A stretch of DNA of 11,570 nt, from assembly GCA_964559835.1 (NCBI GenBank), contig CAZLJE010000069.1, positions 1 through 11,570 on the forward strand, written 5' to 3'. The position numbers were made by a program, and so were the translations under genes. This stretch comes from DAISJI01 sp964559835. GTDB lineage: Bacteria; Acidobacteriota; Terriglobia; Terriglobales; Acidobacteriaceae. The stretch's first letter is position 1. Every line of letters begins with the position of its first letter. Under the pieces are notes generated by a model. It saw nothing but the letters and a program-made list of their open reading frames with translations, made no database searches and was not told the DNA's origin. Positions 1 through 4,997 of the stretch are shown one piece after another.

Positions 1-260
1 TTGCCCATGATGACCGTATCGATCACGCGATATTTGTCGAACGCGAACTGGTCCTGGCTGAGGACGCCGAATTTCTTCGGACGCACCACCGTCCCCTTCT
101 GCGGCTCCATCGCGCCGGTCAGCAGGTTCATGAACGTGGACTTTCCCGCGCCATTGGGGCCCGTCAGCGCATAACGCTTCCCCGGCGTGAATGCCGTGGA
201 AACTTCGTCGAACAGTACTTTCGCGCCGTAGCGCATGGAGACGTTACTGACTGAGATCAT
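1..260 (-). CDS. ABC-F family ATPase (YbiT-like), N-terminal fragment cut by window edge
   Basis: The 86 residues inside the window begin MISVSNVSMRYG and carry a Walker A motif, GPNGAGKST, at residues 34-42. A Q-loop-like SQDQ follows at 68-71, then FAFDKYRVIDTVIMG. The Gln-rich segment followed by a DTVIMG-type end is typical of the first nucleotide-binding domain of YbiT-like ABC-F proteins. ABC-F proteins are soluble tandem ATPases without membrane segments that act on ribosomes rather than as transporters. The second ATPase domain and the signature motif lie beyond base 1, so subfamily and completeness cannot be confirmed. The start is the ATG at 258-260; no convincing Shine-Dalgarno precedes it. 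The gene lies 67 bp downstream of the small gene at 328-573 on the same strand and may be co-transcribed with it. YbiT-like versus Uup/EttA is an inference from this short stretch. Confidence 0.9.
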   Translation of the reverse strand, partial: MISVSNVSMRYGAKVLFDEVSTAFTPGKRYALTGPNGAGKSTFMNLLTGAMEPQKGTVVRPKKFGVLSQDQFAFDKYRVIDTVIMG

Positions 261-327
261 GAGTTGTTGGGAACTGCGGGAATTCGCGTGTTAAGCGGGT
301 CGCAGCGATTATTTACAGGATACCACG

Positions 328-573
328 CTACGCCGAGTGAACGGCGCCGCCGGGCTGCATCGCCTGGATCTGCTCGGTAAGGTCGTCGATGTACGTCAGG
401 AACTCGTCCGACAGCGGCACGTTGCGCGCCGCGCACTGGATCATGATATCGAGCGCGTCCGCCAGTTGTTCGGCGACGACCAGCGTGTCTTCCGCCACCG
501 CCGCGCTGAACGGCTCCGCATACGTGAACGCTTCCTCGTCGGGGAAGTACGTCGGATGCTTGGCGGTCTCCAT
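328..573 (-). CDS. Small hypothetical protein, 81 residues
   Basis: I do not recognise this family. The protein starts METAKHPTYFPDEE and is acidic and largely helical in character, with an Ala/Asp/Glu-rich middle (about residues 20-50) and a terminal GGAVHSA. It has one Cys, no signal peptide and no membrane segment, so it is probably cytosolic. I chose the ATG at 573. A GTG at 609 would add 12 residues, MLPARGGNINPR, encoded by the purine-rich AAGGGGAGGG stretch that looks more like a ribosome-binding site or promoter DNA than coding sequence. That stretch ends 15 nt before the ATG, a long spacing. A TATAAA hexamer at 581-586 leaves only 7 nt to the ATG, so leaderless translation is another possibility. 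A TGTGA-N6-TCACA palindrome lies 56 bp upstream of the ATG. The reading frame is well formed but short, so moderate confidence. Confidence 0.6.
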   Translation of the reverse strand: METAKHPTYFPDEEAFTYAEPFSAAVAEDTLVVAEQLADALDIMIQCAARNVPLSDEFLTYIDDLTEQIQAMQPGGAVHSA

Positions 574-580
574 GCGGGGA

Positions 581-586
581 TTTATA
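581..586 (-). promoter_or_regulatory. Candidate -10 element TATAAA for the 81-residue gene
   Basis: On the minus strand this reads TATAAA (5 of 6 to TATAAT), separated from the ATG at 573 by 7 nt. The expected transcription start would fall on or next to the A of the start codon, giving a leaderless mRNA. No good -35 hexamer is seen at 16-18 nt. This is a motif match only. Confidence 0.3.
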
Positions 587-629
587 TTCCCTCCCCTTGC
601 CGGCAACACGGACGTTAGTCACCGTTGCT

Positions 630-645
630 TGTGACAACCATCACA
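630..645. promoter_or_regulatory. CRP/FNR-family-like operator TGTGA-N6-TCACA
   Basis: The sequence TGTGA CAACCA TCACA is an exact match to the core of the E. coli CRP consensus (TGTGA-N6-TCACA). It lies in the 99-bp spacer between the ferredoxin stop (673) and the start of the 81-residue gene (573), so its likely target is the latter. It could be bound by a CRP/FNR-superfamily regulator. The actual regulator in this organism is unknown, and one occurrence cannot prove function. Confidence 0.45.
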
Positions 646-672
646 TGGGGAAGTTTTGTTACATGCCCCACA

Positions 673-1044
673 TCATTCGTGAGTCAATCCACTGGAATAA
701 GGCGACGGCAGTCCCAGCCGCAGCCGGAGCTTGCGTAACGCGGTCGCCTGGTGCGTGCGGATCACCAGGTCCGAGCACGGTCTTGCCGTGCATAAGAGCA
801 CGAAGCCGTTTTCGCGGTCTTCGGGGAAGAACTCGCGCGAATCGCGCTGGTCGAATTCTCCCCCGTTCACGACTTTACCCGCGCAGGTAAGACACCACCC
901 CTGGTGGCAGAGGGCAGGCAGCCTGATCCCCTGCCGCCACGCGGCGTCCCAAATGTGCTCATCGGCGCGGACAGATATCGTCTTCTCGCCCGCAGGGGTG
1001 AGCAGGTCGACCCGGAATGTCTTGCCACTCTTGTCAGCGGTCAC
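673..1044 (-). CDS. Plant-type [2Fe-2S] ferredoxin
   Basis: This 123-residue protein has the plant/cyanobacterial ferredoxin ligand pattern: Cys46-x4-Cys51-x2-Cys54 (LCHQGWCLTC) and a fourth ligand, Cys85, 30 residues later in LLCTARPC. The N-terminal part (FRVDLLTPAGEKTISVRADEHIWDAAWRQGI) is the usual beta-grasp opening of the fold. It is a small soluble one-electron carrier. A basic C-terminal tail (about residues 98-112, several Arg/Lys) extends past the usual fold end. The start is a GTG at 1044; an in-frame TAG lies four codons upstream, and no ATG fits before the conserved fold. No Shine-Dalgarno is evident. The start lies 18 nt after a terminator-like hairpin following the ferritin gene. 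A role as electron donor to a neighbour, possibly for iron release from the ferritin-like protein, is inference from position. Confidence 0.9.
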   Translation of the reverse strand: MTADKSGKTFRVDLLTPAGEKTISVRADEHIWDAAWRQGIRLPALCHQGWCLTCAGKVVNGGEFDQRDSREFFPEDRENGFVLLCTARPCSDLVIRTHQATALRKLRLRLGLPSPYSSGLTHE

Positions 1045-1053
1045 GCGTTGCAG

Positions 1054-1081
1054 CTAAAAGATGCCCGGCGCTTCGCCGGGC
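1054..1081 (-). terminator. Terminator-like hairpin between ferritin and ferredoxin genes
   Basis: A perfect 8-bp GC stem, GCCCGGCG/CGCCGGGC (1063-1070 with 1074-1081), closes a 3-nt loop. On the minus strand it is followed by ATCTTTTAG, a short imperfect T-tract. It lies 32 bp after the ferritin stop and ends 18 nt before the ferredoxin GTG. It may terminate ferritin transcripts, attenuate read-through, or stabilise a 3' end. Confidence 0.6.
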
Positions 1082-1112
1082 AACAACCGTCCAGGCTAGA
1101 GCGGGAGCGCAT

Positions 1113-1727
1113 CTAGCTTCCGATGTAAAACGAAGCGTTCTTGCTGTAGGGAGCGTGGCCGGGTTCGCCGCGGCGGAAGTGTCCGCCGGGTATCGACTTT
1201 CCGTCGCGCTCGTGCGCCAGCAATTCGAGGAACCACGCCTCGTGCTCCATCTCCTCGTTTAGGATGCGGGCGGCCAGGTCGTAGGTCCGCGGATCCTTGC
1301 CGGAGGTCATGTCGCAGATCGCTATCCAACTGCGGATCGCGCAGCGCTCCGACTCGAGCAGCACCGTCAGGATGTTGACCGCCGTCGGGGGATCGGGCAA
1401 GCGCGCGGCCACGCAGCCGGCCTGATTGTGAAATGCCGGCAAGTCATTCGGCAACTCGCCGCCAAGTTCATAGATGCGCGGGACGATGAGCTCGAAATGC
1501 GCGCGGTCTTCGAGCCTGGCGTCCTCGCAGATCTCCTTGTAGTCCTCGTGCCCGGCGAGGTGCATGCGCAGAATGGTGTAGTAGTAATAGGTGCTCGCGA
1601 ATTCCGCGGCGGCATTGGCGATCAACATTTTGATCAGTTTGTCTACATCCACGCCACGAGCGCGGATCACCTCGACTCCCACGCGCTGGGTGACGTCGCC
1701 GGCTTTCACGACGCGTTCTTCAGCCAT
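1113..1727 (-). CDS. DPS-like ferritin (DPSL, thioferritin type)
   Basis: The 204-residue protein is a ferritin-like four-helix-bundle protein of the DPSL group first known from archaea. Recognisable blocks, numbered from the outer ATG at 1730, are NAAAEFASTYYYYTILRMH (39-57), EDARLEDRAHFELIVPRIYELGG (69-91), ESERCAIRSWIAICDMTSGKDPRTYDLA and LNEEMEHEAWF (157-167). Probable di-iron ligands are E43, D75/H78, E126 or E128, E159/E160 and H163. Cys106 and Cys130, 24 residues apart, match the Cys pair that defines thioferritins and lies next to the metal site. The family oxidises Fe(II) with peroxide and stores the mineral in a 12-subunit cage. Two adjacent ATGs occur; the second (1727) sits 5 nt after AGGAGG and is preferred, the first adds one Met. 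A GCCCTT/AAGGGC hairpin lies in the leader. The gene is divergent from the EVE gene. Confidence 0.9.
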   Translation of the reverse strand: MAEERVVKAGDVTQRVGVEVIRARGVDVDKLIKMLIANAAAEFASTYYYYTILRMHLAGHEDYKEICEDARLEDRAHFELIVPRIYELGGELPNDLPAFHNQAGCVAARLPDPPTAVNILTVLLESERCAIRSWIAICDMTSGKDPRTYDLAARILNEEMEHEAWFLELLAHERDGKSIPGGHFRRGEPGHAPYSKNASFYIGS

Positions 1728-1746
1728 CATCTCCTCCTTGGAATTT

Positions 1747-1762
1747 GCCCTTTTCGAAGGGC
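1747..1762 (-). promoter_or_regulatory. Stem-loop upstream of the ferritin ribosome-binding site
   Basis: On the minus strand GCCCTT-CGAA-AAGGGC forms a perfect 6-bp stem with a CGAA tetraloop, about 8 nt upstream of the AAGGAGG ribosome-binding site. It could be a leader hairpin or a protein-binding palindrome. I see no recognisable Fur or PerR box in the 210-bp divergent spacer 1728-1937. Confidence 0.35.
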
Positions 1763-1924
1763 CGTCTGGTTGACGAATCCCACTTATTTTGATGTCGGGA
1801 ACTTACCGCCGGAGCGCACGGGATTTGTCGCATCGGCGACCGTTGGGGTTGCACGGCAACTTGCGTCTTGCCAGCGGCACACAGCGTGCAGGATCGCGTG
1901 CTTTTTTCGACGGCGGCCCGAGAA

Positions 1925-1930
1925 TACAAT
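1925..1930 (+). promoter_or_regulatory. Candidate -10 element TACAAT for the EVE gene
   Basis: TACAAT (5 of 6 to consensus) is followed by 7 nt and then the ATG at 1938. The start point would coincide with the first base of the start codon. No Shine-Dalgarno lies in front of that ATG (GAATACAATCGTCGCC), which agrees with a leaderless mRNA. A T6 run at 1902-1907 occupies the -35 position but is a poor match. Confidence 0.4.
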
Positions 1931-1937
1931 CGTCGCC

Positions 1938-2318
1938 ATGCCTTACCTGCTCAAGACCGAACCCTCCACGTATTCCTTCTCCGACCTGCAGCGTGAAAGC
2001 ACGACCATCTGGGACGGCGTCACCAATCCCGTCGCCGTGCGCAACCTCCGAGAGATGAAGCCGGGTGAGCAACTCGTCATCTACCACACGGGCGACGAGA
2101 AGCAGGTTGTCGGCACCGCGTCCGTCGTATCCGTCGACGCCTCGGATCCGAAGAACCCGCAGGTCAAGATCAAAGCCGGTAAGCCCGTCGCGCGCACAGT
2201 CACGCTCGCCGAGATCAAGTCGAAACCTCTATTCAAGGATTCGCCACTCGTCCGGCAATCGCGGCTCTCCGTAGTCCCGCTTACGGAATCTCAGTACCAC
2301 TTTGTTATCGGCAAGTAA
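1938..2318 (+). CDS. EVE domain-containing protein
   Basis: This 126-residue protein is a complete single EVE domain (PUA-like fold, related to thymocyte nuclear protein 1). Diagnostic blocks are YLLKTEPSTYSFSDL (3-17), IWDGVTN (24-30), LVIYHTGDEKQVVGTASVV (46-64) and SPLVRQSRLSVVPLTESQY (102-120). EVE domains bind modified bases in nucleic acids; stand-alone bacterial members are common but mostly without a proven substrate. The ATG at 1938 places the conserved YLLKTEP motif at the N-terminus as usual for the family. The frame is open upstream into the antisense of the ferritin gene, but those residues show no family resemblance. The next plus-strand gene starts 130 bp downstream, so a shared transcript is possible but not evident. 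No restriction-modification or McrBC-like partner is visible. Confidence 0.92.
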   Translation: MPYLLKTEPSTYSFSDLQRESTTIWDGVTNPVAVRNLREMKPGEQLVIYHTGDEKQVVGTASVVSVDASDPKNPQVKIKAGKPVARTVTLAEIKSKPLFKDSPLVRQSRLSVVPLTESQYHFVIGK

Positions 2319-2448
2319 CTGTTTCCTACGTACCTAATCCAGACAACAAAAAATTCATCATCTACGCGGCCTCCCCGGCCAACAGAGCGGCAGCTTACGT
2401 TATCTTAGTAGTTAATATCGCCGGGCCGATTCCCAGGGAGCTACTCAC
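2319..2448 (+). promoter_or_regulatory. Spacer and presumed promoter region of the large phosphoesterase gene
   Basis: This 130-bp spacer ends with an AGGGAG ribosome-binding site (about 2434-2440) upstream of the ATG at 2449. An AT-rich stretch, GTTATCTTAGTAGTTAATAT (2399-2418), is the only promoter-like sequence. TAATAT could serve as -10, but no convincing -35 is seen. No terminator for the EVE gene is obvious. Confidence 0.25.
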
Positions 2449-4902
2449 ATGTCACGTGCCACTTCGAGGATCCCCACCGTCCTCGTCCCCACGTTTCTGT
2501 TCGCGCTTTTACTTGCTCTGCCGACTGGCGCGTCCGCGCAAAGCTGTGCTCAGCCGACGTCTCCGGGCGTGAACATCTGCTCACCGGCGAATGGATCGAC
2601 CGTTACTTCGCCCTTCACCATCTCCGCCGCCGGACGGAATACGAACGCCACGGCCGGGCTGGATGTCTGGCTCGACGGCCACAAGGTCGGCTGGTACACG
2701 GGTACCACGGTTAATATCCAGGTTACGGCTGCAGCCGGCCAGCACCAGCTCGATATCTACGCTGTCGGCGTCGACAACGAACTCCAGGAGAAGACGGTCG
2801 TCTTCACCGTCGGCAGCACCACTGGCGGCGGTACTGGTGGCACGACTTGCGCCGCGCCTGCGAGTCCCGGCGTGAACATTTGCTCGCCTTTGAACGGCTC
2901 GACCGTTACCTCCCCGGTGACGATCTCGGCGGCCGGTTTGAATAACGGATCGACTTCCGGCATGGACGTCTGGATCGACGGCCAGAAATTCAATTGGTAT
3001 GGGGGGACAACCACGGTAAACGCGCAGGCGACGCTCGCAGCCGGTACGCACCAGCTCGACATTTATGCCGTCGGCGCCAACGGCGATTTGCAGAAAAATA
3101 CCTCCGTCTTCACCGTTGGCAGCTCCACTTCTGGCGGCGGTGGAACCGGGGGCGGCTCCGGGTCTTGCGCACAGCCCGCCAGCGCAGGCGTGAATATCTG
3201 CGCTCCGCTGAATGGTTCCACTGTGACTTCTCCCGTCACCATCTCCGCCGCGGGCCGCAATAGCGGAACTACTTCGGGCATGGACGTGTGGATCGACGGC
3301 GTGAAGTTCAATTGGTATGGCGGCACTACGACCGTCAGCGCGCAGGCCACGCTCGCGGCCGGTTCGCACGAGCTCGACATTTACGCCGTCGGCACCAACG
3401 GCGAACTGCAGGAAGGGATCTCGCGGTTCACCGTGAGCACCTCCACGTCCGGCGGCGGTACCGGTGGTGGCACCGGCGGCAGCGGCAGCGCGACCGCGAT
3501 CAACCACGTCATCTTCATGCTCCAGGAGAACCGTTCCTTCGATAACTACTTCGGCATGTTGAATCCTTATCGCAAGGCGAACGGATGGAACATCGGCGCC
3601 GACGGCAAGGAGTATGACGTCGACGGCCTCGACGGCTCCAAGGCCCAGATCGTCAACACCAACGACGAAGGCACGTCCTACGCTCCATTCAAGCTGGCCA
3701 CCACGTGTATCGACGATCTCAGCTCGGCTTGGCTCGAGAGCTACGGCAACGTCAACCCGTGGGACTTCTCGGTCTCGCGCACGCTTCCCATGAACGGATT
3801 CGTTCACATCGCGGAAGGCTATGCGAAGGCGCTCGGCCTCGCCGACACGGCGGGCAAGCGCACGATGGGTTACTACGACCAGAATTTCCTCAATTACTAC
3901 TACTTCATGGCTTCGCAGTTCGCGCTCTCCGACCGCTGGTTCTCGCCGCTGTCCGCTAAGACGGTCCCGAACCGCATCGCCACCATGAGCGGCGGCACCA
4001 CCCAGGGCCTGACCAAGGACCCATCGAACGACGATCACCTCGGTCAACTCAGCATCCCGACCATCTTCCAGGAGCTGGATAACGCCGGCGTTTCGTGGAA
4101 GATCTACTACACAGACGTCGAGTCGAGCGGCAATCCCTCGACATCGTTCACCTACTTCTCGTACGCGAATCAATACGTGAACGACCGCAACCACCTGGCC
4201 CCGCTGAGCCAGTTCTATACCGATGTCCAGAACGGGACGTTACCCGCGTTCGCCTACATAGAGCCTGGATATAACGACGGCACCGACGAACATCCGGGCG
4301 TGGATATCATCCGCGGCCAGCAACAGGTCTCGAGTCTCATCAACGCGTTCATGAACAGCGTGTCGTGGAAAGACTCGGTCTTCTTCTTCAGCTACGACGA
4401 GGGCGGCCCATTCGACCACGTTCCGCCGGTCTCCGGTCACACCAACCAGTTCACCGACTCTACGCTGGGTATCACTACGGACATCAGCAGCATCGCCGTG
4501 AATCCCGACTCGTACAGCCCCTGCCGCATCGTGAGCGGCAGTTTCCACTGCGACCTGGTCTCTTACGGCAGCTATGCAGACCCGGGTTACAACTCCACGG
4601 ACGCTCCCGCGCAGCAGGGCTTTGCCGCCCAGTTGGGCTTCCGCGTCCCGAACTTCGTGGTCTCACCGTTCGCGCGTAAGCACTACGTCTCACACGTGCC
4701 GATGGACCACACGGCCGTGATCAAGTTCGTCGAGTCGCGCTTCATCAGCGGCAGCGCGCACCTCACCGCGCGCGATGCCGCGCAGCCAAACCTGCTCGAC
4801 TTCTTCGACTTCACCAGCGTCCCGTGGGCCCAGCCTCCCGCTCCGCCCGCGGCATCGTCGGCGAACGCATGCAATCCGGCGAACCTCACTCCCGCACCGT
4901 AA
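2449..4902 (+). CDS. Secreted phosphoesterase (PLC/AcpA family) with three N-terminal Ig-like repeats
   Basis: The 817-residue precursor starts with a signal peptide (hydrophobic core about 11-26, likely cleavage GASA|QSC after residue 30). Three Ig-like repeats follow at about 33-121, 134-223 and 240-329, each opening with C-A-x-P and GVNIC and containing NGSTVTSP, an xDVWxDG strand and LDIYAVG. Gly/Ser/Thr-rich linkers (about 124-133, 225-239 and 332-349) join them. The catalytic domain (350-790) is the phosphoesterase family that includes phospholipase C and acid phosphatase AcpA. It has INHVIFMLQENRSFDNYFG with metal ligands E360/N361, the nucleophile motif KTVPNRIATMSGGT with Thr505, SYDEGGPFDHVPP (D650, H657) and MDHTAVIKFVESRF (D753/H754). 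It probably hydrolyses phosphomonoesters or phosphodiesters outside the cytoplasmic membrane; the exact substrate cannot be read from sequence. AGGGAG precedes the ATG. A related gene converges on it downstream. Confidence 0.92.
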   Translation: MSRATSRIPTVLVPTFLFALLLALPTGASAQSCAQPTSPGVNICSPANGSTVTSPFTISAAGRNTNATAGLDVWLDGHKVGWYTGTTVNIQVTAAAGQHQLDIYAVGVDNELQEKTVVFTVGSTTGGGTGGTTCAAPASPGVNICSPLNGSTVTSPVTISAAGLNNGSTSGMDVWIDGQKFNWYGGTTTVNAQATLAAGTHQLDIYAVGANGDLQKNTSVFTVGSSTSGGGGTGGGSGSCAQPASAGVNICAPLNGSTVTSPVTISAAGRNSGTTSGMDVWIDGVKFNWYGGTTTVSAQATLAAGSHELDIYAVGTNGELQEGISRFTVSTSTSGGGTGGGTGGSGSATAINHVIFMLQENRSFDNYFGMLNPYRKANGWNIGADGKEYDVDGLDGSKAQIVNTNDEGTSYAPFKLATTCIDDLSSAWLESYGNVNPWDFSVSRTLPMNGFVHIAEGYAKALGLADTAGKRTMGYYDQNFLNYYYFMASQFALSDRWFSPLSAKTVPNRIATMSGGTTQGLTKDPSNDDHLGQLSIPTIFQELDNAGVSWKIYYTDVESSGNPSTSFTYFSYANQYVNDRNHLAPLSQFYTDVQNGTLPAFAYIEPGYNDGTDEHPGVDIIRGQQQVSSLINAFMNSVSWKDSVFFFSYDEGGPFDHVPPVSGHTNQFTDSTLGITTDISSIAVNPDSYSPCRIVSGSFHCDLVSYGSYADPGYNSTDAPAQQGFAAQLGFRVPNFVVSPFARKHYVSHVPMDHTAVIKFVESRFISGSAHLTARDAAQPNLLDFFDFTSVPWAQPPAPPAASSANACNPANLTPAP
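2545..3435 (+). repeat. Three in-gene copies of a ~100-codon Ig-like module
   Basis: Copies begin at codons 33, 134 and 240 of the phosphoesterase gene (2545, 2848 and 3166), spacing 101 and 106 codons. Copies 2 and 3 are closest, sharing WIDG-x-KFNWYGGTTTV, AQATLAAG and LDIYAVG almost unchanged at protein level and long matching stretches at DNA level (for example around 2988-3088 and 3305-3405). Copy 1 is more diverged, so 2 and 3 probably arose by the more recent duplication. Confidence 0.85.
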
Positions 4903-4938
4903 CCTGATTCCGTGTACTAGCCAGGCTTGCCTGGCGAC

Positions 4939-4971
4939 AAAAATCCGGCCTGGCGATTTCTGCCAGGCCGG
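4939..4971 (-). terminator. Intrinsic terminator of the minus-strand phosphoesterase gene
   Basis: A perfect 10-bp stem, CCGGCCTGGC/GCCAGGCCGG (4945-4954 with 4962-4971), closes a 7-nt loop. On the minus strand it is followed by ATTTTTG, so the T-tract serves the gene ending at 4998. On the plus strand the stem has no T-run, although it may still help stop transcripts from the converging gene. A second palindrome, CCAGGC-TT-GCCTGG (4921-4934), shares the same core. Confidence 0.8.
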
Positions 4972-4997
4972 TGCGCTACGAACTTCTTTTCCCCCTG

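Noticed and set aside
257..637. 126-codon minus-strand frame overlapping the 81-residue gene
   Set aside because: Arg-rich out-of-frame shadow without motif; the 328-573 frame is more protein-like.
1428..1937. Upstream extension of the EVE reading frame across the ferritin gene
   Set aside because: These codons are antisense to the ferritin gene and show no EVE similarity. The EVE domain begins exactly at the ATG at 1938.
1728..1937. Fur or PerR box between ferritin and EVE genes
   Set aside because: No stretch fits either consensus; only a short GC hairpin and a weak GTTGC-ACG-GCAAC repeat are present.
2581..4194. 537-codon open frame on the minus strand inside the phosphoesterase gene
   Set aside because: It is antisense to a gene with a signal peptide and clear catalytic motifs. 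Its translation is Arg/Gly/Ala/Val-rich with no recognisable motif, as expected from high GC at third positions.
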